Shown: piece after piece, positions 18,784 to 27,483 of the stretch
How positions within the stretch are numbered: the stretch's first letter is position 1
Layout: every line of letters begins with the position of its first letter
NCBI GenBank assembly: GCA_036897625.1
Contig: JAYMTA010000114.1
Span: forward strand, 1-40,197
Source of the DNA: Pelargonium cotyledonis
Taxonomy: Eukaryota > Streptophyta > Magnoliopsida > Geraniales > Geraniaceae
Length of the DNA stretch: 40,197 nucleotides
Reading direction: 5' to 3'
Program-made: the position numbers and the translations under genes
Notes under the pieces: generated by a model
What the model was told of the DNA's origin: nothing
The model's input: only the letters and a program-made list of their open reading frames with translations
The model's database searches: none

Positions 18784-19145
18784 TCACTTCTCTCTATCCA
18801 TCTCTCTAATTGTAAGTTTCATGATCAATCAGTGTAAAAGTAAACAAGTCATTGTATTTCAAGCAGGTGAATAAATTTGATCCAAATTTCCAGATTTTCC
18901 CGAAACAGATCTCTCAAGTTTTGCTTTTTTTTTTTTCTTGTTATTTCATGACCTTGCAACATTATATAATAGTATAAAATTAGCAGATTTGCATACAAAC
19001 AAAAGCTTTCTTTTTTCATTCAGAAATTCATAATACTCGTAGCAATGCAGAGTTGCAAACCATGTGTTCGACAAAATTACCCAACCAGCTTGATTCCTTA
19101 ACTGCACTAGTGGATTACAAACTAAACCTAATTTTCCTAATATAA
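18784..19145. other. Shared 3' region between convergent MED22 and dUTPase genes
   Basis: Only 362 bp separate the two stop codons. AATAAA for MED22 lies at 18870-18875, with a T run after 18925. No clear minus-strand AATAAA was seen for dUTPase. The two 3' UTRs may overlap. Confidence 0.5.
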
Positions 19146-19835
19146 TTAAACCCCAGTAGACCCAAACCCTCCTTGGCCTCTCACAGTCGCATCCAAGTCC
19201 TCAACCTCCACAACATCAGTAGTCACAATCTTCTCCAGAATCAGCTGCGCAATCCTATCACCCACCTTCACCTCAAAATCAACATCCGAATGGTTGAACA
19301 GTATAACCCCAACCGGTCCTCTGTAATCTGCATCGATCACGCCCGCTCCCACGTCAATCGAATGCTTCCATGCCAATCCAGATCGCGGCGCTGCAAGTTT
19401 TACACAAGACTCATTTCAGAAACCAAATCATATATACATGTTATTGCATGTATGAATACAGAGAAATCTACCGATTCGAGCATAAGTTCCTTCAGGTATG
19501 GCGATGCTCAGATCAGTCGGCACCAGAGCTTTCCCTCTGGCCGGAACCTTGGTTTCTGTGGCGCTGCGCAATATACCAAAAATAAACCAAACTGAAAAAC
19601 AAAAATGAAATCGACCCGTAAAAAAGAAGCGATCGAGTTGTATTTACCTGGAGAGATCGTAACCGGCTGCGAGGGGAGAGCCCCTGGAGGGCAAGACGGC
19701 CTTGTTCGAGAGCTTTTTGACTCTGAAGAGAGAGGCGATGATTTGGTATGAGCCGTTCTGGTGGAGCTTGGTTTTCTTAGGAGACGGCTCTTGGATTTCG
19801 GGGTTGTTGATCTGCATGTCTGATTGGTCCGCCAT
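19146..19835 (-). CDS. DUT1: Deoxyuridine 5'-triphosphate nucleotidohydrolase (dUTPase)
   Basis: Minus strand, three exons: 19835-19648, 19563-19472, 19390-19146; the two short introns have GT..AG ends and frame is kept, giving 174 aa. The enzyme cleaves dUTP to dUMP and pyrophosphate, keeping uracil out of DNA and supplying dUMP for dTMP synthesis. All five trimeric dUTPase motifs are present: I (AAGYDLSSA, from residue 56), II (PRSGLAWKH, from 95), III (GVIDADYRG, with catalytic D113 and uracil-selecting Y116), IV (GDRIAQLIL, 137-145) and V ([10 protein letters not shown], 164-173). The first 35 residues are polar with a Lys-rich PKKTK patch, which could be a nuclear localisation signal. 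No obvious organelle transit peptide is seen. A site of the E2F type lies upstream. Confidence 0.96.
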
Positions 19836-19967
19836 TGTTAGAGCTCGGGAGGAGAAATGTGGAGGATTAGGGCATTTGGAAATGGAGTTGCAGAGAAATC
19901 AAATTGAGAAGGAGGTGGATTGGGTTGGGTTTTAAAAAGAGAAAGGCCCGAGCCAGAGGAGACAATG

Positions 19968-19975
19968 GCGCCAAA
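19968..19975 (-). promoter_or_regulatory. E2F-type site upstream of the dUTPase gene
   Basis: On the minus strand the sequence reads TTTGGCGC, an exact match to the plant E2F consensus TTTSSCGC. It lies 133 bases upstream of the dUTPase start codon, in the same orientation. A second GC-rich core (TCCCGCC, 19979-19985) lies next to it. E2F sites mark S-phase genes, and dUTPase is needed during DNA replication. Confidence 0.65.
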
Positions 19976-22464
19976 AAGTCCCGCCATTTTCAAGCTCATT
20001 TTTTGCGTGATGTGGACCCTTGTACGGCCTTTGTTAATCAGTCTCATCCTTAAATTCTTAGCACTTCCAATAAAAGATCAATATTATTTTAATAAATTTT
20101 TTTTTTTCTTGTTCTTTACTTCTTTCTTTATCAAATTATTTGTTTACAAGTTTCTAGATTTAGAATGTTGTTTAAGCAAGCCTAACAATTGATACTTGAA
20201 TTGGTGCATTTTATTGTTGTTGTTGGAATGTTTTGATTCTATTGACATTTGAAATATGATGTATTTCTATGATGGACTAGCTATGTATATATTTTGCGTA
20301 GTTATAGTGCAACAAATATGTCAAAGTGCTTGTTTAGCAGCAGAAAAATAAGAGTTTGCATGCGTAAAAATTATTGACCAACTTATTTCTTTATGGAACA
20401 ATTTTGATCAACAATTGATATATCGGTTTTTTCTATACAATACACAATAGTTCAATTTTGATATCAAAAGAAATTAAAAATTTATTGTTTCAAATTGGAT
20501 GATGATAAAAACGATATAAAATTAGAAACTTTGAAACCAATTTGGCAAGACAAGTCTAACTGAGATATCAAAGATATAACTAACTTGCGGGCCACTCGGT
20601 TTCGAAAACTAAACCGCAAACAAAAAAGTTGACACTGCCAAACTTAGCACAATGACTAAGATAGCGTTTGTGTACTAATTTCTATTTGAAATCTTGGGAA
20701 AAGTGAACATGTTGGGTATTTTTAAACTGTGATTAGTGCGTTCGTTTAATTTTTTCAAGATAACATACTTGGGATTGAAAAATATTATCTTTTTTTGAAA
20801 TGAGTTAAATAATTCAAAATTTTAAGGAATTGAAACAACACATCTATCATGACATCCGCTTGCGGAAATCAATAGCATTCGTAGCCTAAACTCTAACCGA
20901 CTTTCAAAACATGTTCCTTTAAATATATTAGAAAATAAATTCATAATTTAAACAAAAAAATAGTTTAATTGGTCTCCAATCTCTATAAGTGATAGTTAAG
21001 TGCCGGACAAATAATTCTACATGTACAGATTATTACCAAAAGAAGATAGCGATTACTAGAGTTATGCGAGCGAGGGTTGTGTTTGGATAAAGCTTAACAA
21101 ATGAATCATTACATACATGTGACTCGCTAATCTATATTTATAAAACTCCCCGTCTTAATATGGTCATCACATTCACTGCATGAGGTCCAAAATTAATTTA
21201 TAACAATATGGTATATAACATCACGTTAGCTTATTGATGAGTAAAACGAATGTCAATCAATTTATCAAATGTTAGGTTGATTTAATCATTAAACAACTTA
21301 AACTCTGTGTGACCATGAGTAAGTCACGTTAGTAAAAAAGTTGCGTAAAATGAAAGACAATCGACTAATTATCTAGAATTAGATAAGTTAAACACCAAAA
21401 TGATGTAATTTTGAATAAATTATAGAATAGTCACTTCCTTAATATCATTTAAGTTTTTTTTTTTTTTCTTTTCAGCGAGGGGTGCATGGGATGATCAGTG
21501 GAGTGATATGTTGATTCGAAGGTAGGGATGATCAGTAGAGTGATATGTTGATTCGAAGGTAGGGAATGGTTGTTGTTTGTGCCCTTAGGAGGTGGAGGGT
21601 ATTGTATGTGATATTTGTCAATTGTCTTCTTATCGGAGTTGAATGATGGAGGTTACTCGCGATTTCTGCGAGGAAAAAATGGTAGTTGACATGTTAACAA
21701 ATCTCGAGCAGATGATCGACATAAGGATGATGCCAGTTGAGGTGACGGAAGTTTTATGGGAGCTAGGATGCATCTAGAATGTCTTGGGCTCGCTTAGTCG
21801 TTGTTAATTAGCTAGTCGTGTTTTTACTTTTCTGTTTTTCTACCCCAACAAAATAGCATATTTTTTCTAATTTTTATATGTCGACCATGTACACACACAA
21901 ATAGCGAGAGAGATAAAGATTATAAACCTTTATGTCATGTTATTTTTGCCTAAACATAAACCTGATCCAATCATAAATGACATCTCTCTAAATTTTAATA
22001 TTTACTCACTTTAATAAATTTGTAGAGTTGTAATATTTGTAGTGACATTTTAAATCTGATCACTATATATATATATATGTCACATTATATTAATTTTTAC
22101 ATATTTACAACGACCGACTTGACTTTTTTTCAACACGGCCAATGTCCTTCTCATCTTGTAAATATTCGAGATTAGGACAGACAAACATGCATATTTTGTG
22201 CTCAAATTTGAAACCTGGTCAAACTTGAAACATTTTAAGATGTTTTGATTGTTGTTCAAAACCCGACCCGAAATTGAAACCCGATTTAACAACTCTAATT
22301 ATGACATATCCATATGGAGTCGATGTTATATGTGTATATTTTGAATAAAGCTAAAAAGAAAAATACATCACATTGTGATAGAAAGCGGGTACTAGCTTAC
22401 GTGTACTGTAGAGATGTTGAAGAAATTTTATATTAGAAATAAAATACTGTAAATAAAAAAAAAT
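19976..22464. other. Gene-poor AT-rich DNA
   Basis: After the dUTPase promoter I see no protein or RNA gene. The stretch has a 37-bp tandem duplication at 21488-21561 inside a GC-richer island (about 21475-21790). The island could be remnant coding DNA, but frames are broken and I recognise no domain. An AT microsatellite lies near 22065. Confidence 0.45.
21488..21561. repeat. 37-bp direct tandem duplication
   Basis: Units 21488-21524 and 21525-21561 are adjacent and differ by one base (CAGTGGAG versus CAGTAGAG). They lie in a GC-richer island in otherwise AT-rich DNA. A unit of 37 bases would shift any reading frame. Confidence 0.9.
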
Positions 22465-22515
22465 GGCTTGGCAGAGGAGCGACACGTGTGAGTGTCTCTG
22501 AGTCCAATCCAAGCC
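22465..22515. promoter_or_regulatory. Inverted repeat enclosing a palindromic G-box/ABRE
   Basis: GGCTTGG (22465-22471) pairs with CCAAGCC (22509-22515). Next to it CAGAG pairs with CTCTG, with an 8-base bulge on one side. The loop holds ACACGTGT (22482-22489), a perfect palindrome with a G-box/ABRE core. No gene start is seen nearby on either strand. Confidence 0.5.
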
Positions 22516-22929
22516 GTTGATTAAAACACTCCCATCTCGCACGGTAATAGTAATTGTGAAGTACAAAATGCCATGTCTTTTGGTTCCTTTACCCTCCTAA
22601 CAACTCCTACGCACCTAGCGCATTGCGCATCCTACAGCCACCTCTGCTGCGCGTGAGCCACACTTGCTTTTCTTTTTTTTTTTTAAACAACAATATTTAC
22701 TTTTTTTTTTGTTGTAAGTAACAATAATTTATACTTTAATTAACGTTTTCCTAATTATTCACTATTTTTACGAATTTAACAGAATTTTCATGTCACCTAG
22801 AAAAAATACATAAATAAATTTTATTTCAATTAATTATGGGATATATTTGAACTGTTAAGCCAATTGTTCAATATAATGATCTATTTTATTTTATTTATAG
22901 AAATTATAAATTAGATAATTAGGATATAT

Positions 22930-22995
22930 TTTTTCTTTTAATATCTTGTACTTTTTTAATCAGTTGAGTTTTACAAAAGAAGTAGCTCTCACCCC
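22930..22995 (-). mobile_element. Tail half of a degenerate SINE (copy 2)
   Basis: The segment AGTTGAG..ACAAA..GTAGCTCTC (22962-22990) matches the 3' part of the SINE at 1068-1246 in the same orientation, and T-rich DNA precedes it, as expected for an eroded A tail on the minus strand. The head half of the same copy appears at 24608-24690, on the far side of a LINE-like insertion. Confidence 0.55.
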
Positions 22996-24598
22996 CCAAG
23001 GAGACCGAGACTCTCTCTCTCAGAAAGCAGCTACTATCCCGTTGGGGAGTTCGGCGTCGGTAGAATTAGAGTTGAAGGAGTGTGTGGCTGAAGTTGTGGA
23101 GAATGAGCTATAAATGGATAAGGAAAGAAGGTCTAGGAGCATTCACAGGCTTTAGGGTTTCCATTTTTCATATCATTTTCATTTTCGACTTTTGTCTCTC
23201 AGCAATGGCTCTGCATGGGAAGGACGACGGGGGCCTCCGACTATCGGCTTTGGATGTGGAGGAGATGGCTCGAACAGTGGGGGAACTGGGGGTGGACGAC
23301 GACGAACTCACCTTCAAGTTTGAGAGTGGGGACGTGGAGGAGCTGCAGGGAGGGAATAAGATCTACACGTTTGTAGATCGCTTTCTCTCTGATTCGCCGG
23401 TGCACTTTGGCACCATGCAACAAGTCACGACCTGACTATGGCGGCGGACAAGGGAGTTTTGGCCAAAGTCCTCCTGGACCCTACCCCAGGATCGGATTGA
23501 AAAACTCGGTTCTTATTCGAGTTTTATATATGGGGAGGACGATGCAGCAAGGGTAGAGAAGCATGACCTATGGACCAACAACGATAATGCTCTAATCATG
23601 GAAAAAGTGTGAAGCCCGGTGATAGTTCATACGAGATGGATCTTAACATGTTGGGCATGTGGGTCCAAATGAGAGGGATCCCGATGGGTTATATGACGGA
23701 ACGGGTGTGCAAAGACTTGGGGGCGGTTAGAGAGTATGTGGAGTCCGATCCACATAATTTTTGCAGAGGTTGGGGTTTCTATTCCAGGGTCCGGGTTAGG
23801 TCTGATACCCAAAAACTTTTGCGACGGAAGGCACAGATGGTGGTTGCGAAGATGGGAAGCCATATTATACACTTTCAATATGAGAAGCTTCCCACCTTCT
23901 GTTACTTTTGTGGCCGGTTAAGTCACATTGAGAAGGAGTGTACCCATGCGAAGACAGCTACGAATCCTTCTTGGTGGCTCCGAAGAACAAGAGAGCGGGT
24001 CTTGGGGCGCAATGGATCTGGTCAAGGCCGAATCAGCCGTGGGCGGACAATAAGGTGGTAGAGAAGGAGGTTTCAATTTCTGTAGCGATGAGAGAGGCTC
24101 GAGAGACCAAAGAACGGGCCTCGACGATCTACAAAAGGAAGATGGGCGAAAGCCATACTGATAAGGTTCGACCGGTTGATGAAGAAGGGCCAAAAAATAT
24201 CCTCGGAGCAGAACTGGGGGACTAGGCCTGCAAGGACGATTCAACTTAGATGGTGATGATGGCCTTGTGCCATCAAAATAGAGATGGTTCGTGGGGGTCC
24301 ATCTTCAGCGGCAGGGGGGGTCTTTTATTTTTCTGTTTTTATTTTCTGTATTAGGTTGAGGTTTGAGAAGTGGGTAGTACATGCTCGGGGGAGGGCTTGC
24401 CCAGTGCCCTTGGTTTGCTGAATCGGGTAACACCCAACCTATTTAAGGTAATCCTTAGTTCGGTCAAATTCCCCAACATATATCAGGGCTCGTATCTTCT
24501 GTCACGAACGACCAAGTTGTCTTTATGGTTTCTAGGATTGTACTAATTAAAGTCGTTTATGCAATAAAGCTTCATTTTAAGGTAAAAAAAAATAATAA
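22996..24598 (+). mobile_element. LINE-like element reduced to a broken ORF1 plus 3' tail
   Basis: The element carries a disrupted ORF1 and then runs into a 3' tail with AATAAA at 24563-24568 and an A-rich end (24584-24598). There is no endonuclease or reverse transcriptase (ORF2). Imperfect 9-bp direct repeats, TCTCACCCC (22987-22995) and TCTCATCCC (24599-24607), flank it and fit a target duplication. Both sides carry pieces of one SINE copy, which marks the pre-insertion site. Confidence 0.65.
23205..24225 (+). pseudogene. Retroelement ORF1 remnant (DUF4283 plus CCHC zinc knuckle)
   Basis: The reading frame is broken by several frameshifts and stops. It starts at the ATG at 23205 (MALHGKDD) and runs to a stop at 23433. 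A shifted frame continues with DKGVLAKVLLDPTPGSD and stops at about 23500. A third part, 23609-24061, holds the best domain sequence: LGMWVQMRGIPMGYMTERV, VESDP, then PTFCYFCGRLSHIEKEC, a C-x2-C-x4-H-x4-C knuckle. This order, DUF4283-like then a zinc knuckle, is typical of ORF1 of plant L1-type LINEs. The tail to 24225 is in yet another frame. It is not a cellular gene. Confidence 0.8.
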
Positions 24599-24607
24599 TC
24601 TCATCCC

Positions 24608-24690
24608 ATACTATGGAGTATGGATAATAAGACTTGAACTTGAGACCTCAAAGACAATCCAAAACATTTTTAGCGTTTGGATCAATAATA
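24608..24690 (-). mobile_element. Head half of a degenerate SINE (copy 2)
   Basis: On the plus strand the order CCATAC..GACTTGAACTTGAGACCTC..AATCCAAAACA..AGCGTTTGGATCA follows that of the SINE at 1068-1246 (CCATACC..CTCGAACCTGAGACCTC..AATCCGAAACG..CGCTTGGCCCA). The B-box survives in part; the A-box is degraded. It is separated from its tail half by the LINE-like insertion. Confidence 0.55.
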
Positions 24691-25297
24691 ATAGCACATG
24701 ATTGAATTTTTTGAATATTCTGTTATCTTTAACGGAAATTTTGGACGGATAGTTTTCTAACAAAGTACAAGGTATCCAATAGTTACAAACTAAAGTTGAA
24801 AGAATCAATGTGCAAAATGTGTTAAGTACGGAGCATGTACGTGTAATTTTCCCTTTTATTTATTCACATGCAAATATTGAACTTTTAACAAGTTTTTTCT
24901 CTTATGAATAAATCAAAAGTACTTGCTCTAATGATAAAATTGGGTTGCCCCAATACGAGTTTAAAGTTTATTAATCAATTTGTTTTCAAAAGATCAAACG
25001 GATACAGTAAAATATTTACAACTCTCTAGGGTAACTAATTTAGTTAGCCTGAACTTCATATTTACTATAAATTCTACATACTTTCTTCTACTATTGGTAA
25101 GTTAGAACTGATTTTGCTTTCTTAACATTTTTAGATATTCTCTTTGAATTGGTTAGTTAAAATTTTATTTTATCTCTGATGCTATGTTATGACTCGGTTA
25201 ATTCAAATGCATTAGAGTTGTTTGTCGTCTTGTACAAATGTACGAAAATTTTCTCAAGTATTTATTCTAAATAACTTTCACTCAAGTTTCAGTTATG
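24691..25297. other. AT-rich intergenic DNA
   Basis: I see no gene, RNA or clear repeat in this stretch. Confidence 0.5.
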
Positions 25298-25570
25298 GAT
25301 CTCGAACATGTGACCTACACTAGGCAACAAACCAAAAACTGGGTCTTTGGATGTGCAGTCTATACATCGCCTCATCTGCAAGATAAGTAAGATATTGACC
25401 ATAAATCACAAAAAAGATATAGAGTTTTAGAGATATAAAGTAAAATGCAATTGTGTGAGATCATCTTCTCTTATCTACATAAAGGTATTTATACTTGTTA
25501 CCATTCATGACACATGTTGATGCATGGTTAGTCAGGCCAAAGTGAGTTATGTTTTACGAGCATTTGTGGT
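25298..25570. repeat. Decayed dispersed repeat, copy B
   Basis: This is collinear with copy A (910-1360 without the SINE). It holds GGTATTTATAC, a TATA-like stretch, followed by the CATGTTGATGCATG block. The sequence may continue as related repeat to about 26470, including a minisatellite at 25870-26090. No transposon domain is visible. Confidence 0.55.
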
Positions 25571-25869
25571 TTGTGCGGGCGTGTTGCTCACGTGCGTTGG
25601 ATGTGTCCAAGAATTTACATATGTTTCTTGGGTACCGAGGAGAGTATCAAAGTCCATAAAAATCTTTACCGCTCGAGTACGCATCTTAGTGACTTCAAAA
25701 ATGGTGATTGATTATTATCAACATCTGGTGAGTTTAGAGGCCTTCGAGGCAACCCAAGAAGTTTGAGCTCCCACATATGTTTATCAAGTGTTATGGTCTT
25801 TCTGAAGTTTCAGACGGGTCTCATATATGTATAAATGAACGGGATCTCCTCAAGATCCAAAACTTTGCC

Positions 25870-26090
25870 TCATGTCGTGACGAGCTTGATTGATATACAT
25901 ATGATCTCTGTTGTTGTGGTCATGCCACTCAAGAACGTTGCGACAAAGAATATCTTCACAACGAAATTTGCTATCACAAACTTGATCACCAAGTCGTTTA
26001 TCTTTATGTCACTCAAGACCATTGTGATGAAGAATCTTGTCACAACGAGCTTGATTGTTATGTGCTTGATCTTCATTATCGAGGCTTGTT
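25870..26090. repeat. Imperfect minisatellite with an 84-bp period
   Basis: Blocks starting ATGCCACTCAAGAACGTTG (25922) and ATGTCACTCAAGACCATTG (26006) lie 84 bases apart and share following CACAACGA..CTT and GATC segments. Because 84 is a multiple of three, an open frame of 90 residues (25835-26107) survives by chance, with a repetitive hydrophobic translation. I do not regard it as a gene. Confidence 0.6.
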
Positions 26091-26107
26091 TGATTGTTCC
26101 TCGTTAG

Positions 26108-26630
26108 AAGCTCGTCGTAACAAAATTGACTTAAAAGAAAACCGCCTCGACGAATGAAGGGAATTGTCGTAGTGCGATTGGGCATCATGACTTTAGTTGC
26201 TTAGTTTTGAGCTTATTTATCATATCAATCCGATCATCGATTGTCTTTATTGACCACTGAGAGTTTTGTTAAGCTTATTTGATGGTTGATGACGCATTGC
26301 TCTTGTTTCCAATGACTTGAAGTGGGCGCGACGGACTAAGTCGCAATTGACAGTTCAACGCTTTAGGCGCATACTTTTGATCATCGAAAACACATTTTTG
26401 TTGTTGTGAAATAGAGGTGACATGTCGCTCGGACAACACATGTCATCTCGTCATTCGTATGGTAAACTTGTGACTTTATTTTTAATATCTAACCACTCTT
26501 TAACTAGTAATTCATGCTTAAATAAATTCATAAAAGAGAATGCATACATGTATATATCTTTTAATAGCTAGTTAATTATAATTGTTCCTCCCTAACCTAA
26601 TGCATAATCAACAACCATCAACGAGACAAG
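26108..26630. other. Repeat-derived intergenic DNA
   Basis: No gene is supported. The composition resembles the preceding repeat up to about 26470, then turns AT-rich. Confidence 0.4.
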
Positions 26631-26704
26631 TAGGTTAAGACGCTTATCTCTTTTGAGCTTTCAGGTTTGATCCTCAGTTGTTATGTTTGCTGATAAAAAA
26701 AAAA
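26631..26704 (+). mobile_element. Short SINE-like fragment with A tail
   Basis: It opens TAGGTTAAGACGCTTA, like an A-box, then CAGGTTTGATCCTC, a good B-box, and ends in an A run (26695-26704). At about 74 bp it is shorter than a full SINE. The flanking ACAAG (26626-26630 and 26704-26708) is too short to prove a target duplication. Confidence 0.4.
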
Positions 26705-26757
26705 CAAGGCATAATACTCTATTACACATATACCACGACATTAGAAGTAAATATATA

Positions 26758-26973
26758 CTCCCTCTGTTCCAAAATGAGTGTCTTGTTTATATTTTTATGT
26801 TATTATATTAGTGTTCTTCCCATATTACCCTTATCACTTATGCACGTGGGCAAATCTGCACATGGGTGCACATGGAGAAAGTGAGGGTTATATTGCAAAC
26901 ACACTAAATTATCTTGTAATTCTTAATTTTTGCAAAAAATAGAAACAAAACACTCATTTTGGGATGGGGGGAG
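26758..26973. mobile_element. Stowaway-type MITE, 216 bp
   Basis: Terminal inverted repeats of about 30 bp are clear. The left end reads CTCCCTCTGTTCCAAAATGA, and the right end read backwards gives CTCCCCCCATCCCAAAATGA; both continue into GTGT-TTGTTT. TA target duplications lie at 26756-26757 and 26974-26975. The element is non-coding and would need a mariner-type transposase in trans. It is of the same general family as the older copy in the last PGI intron. Confidence 0.92.
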
Positions 26974-26975
26974 TA

Positions 26976-27483
26976 ATTATTATCCTCTAAATTTTAATCT
27001 ATCATAATCTACTATCGTATTCCAAAACAGGTTGGACCAAATGTTTAAGTTATTTGGATTCTCTTCGAGGTATTAAGTTTGGGCATCTTTGTAAAAGATA
27101 TGAGATACGATTTGAGTTTAAAAGGAAGAGTTATACTACAGTTGTGCAACTCAAACAATAATAATAATAAAAATAATTATTTTATCGTGTTGAAATTAAA
27201 TTATCAAAGCGTAGCACAGTGATTTTCACGTTTTTCAGTTGGCGCGTGCGAATGTATTCCGCAAGGGGTTTTTAGAACCAGTCCAACAAGTAGGGTCTAG
27301 CGAACAAGTTAGCTGCTGTTGGCTAACATGCGCCGGGGTGCTTGAACCCCTTAACCTACACACATTTATCCTCCTCCGCACTTTAACCTAAAAACCCTTT
27401 GTCTCTCGCATTCGCTCCCTTGTCACTGAAAACTCAATCAGAACAACACACTGTTCTCTCTGCAATTATCGCCGATCACCGCC
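26976..27483 (+). promoter_or_regulatory. Promoter and 5' UTR region of the EXA1-like gene
   Basis: AT-rich DNA to about 27230, then a GC-richer, pyrimidine-rich stretch that runs to the start codon at 27484 and should be mainly 5' UTR. No precise promoter element is certain. A MITE ends at 26973, about 510 bases upstream of the start codon. Confidence 0.4.

Noticed and set aside
23609..24061. The 150-residue frame as a cellular zinc-knuckle gene.
   Set aside because: Its upstream part lies in other frames with stops, and the domain order, A-rich 3' end and direct repeats mark it as a retroelement ORF1 remnant.
25870..26090. CRISPR-like array.
   Set aside because: The repeats are few, imperfect and adjacent, without unique spacers, and the DNA is plant nuclear.
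25835..26107. A 90-residue hydrophobic, repetitive protein.
   Set aside because: The frame follows from an 84-bp tandem period in repeat DNA. There is no sign of a promoter, splice sites or a known family.
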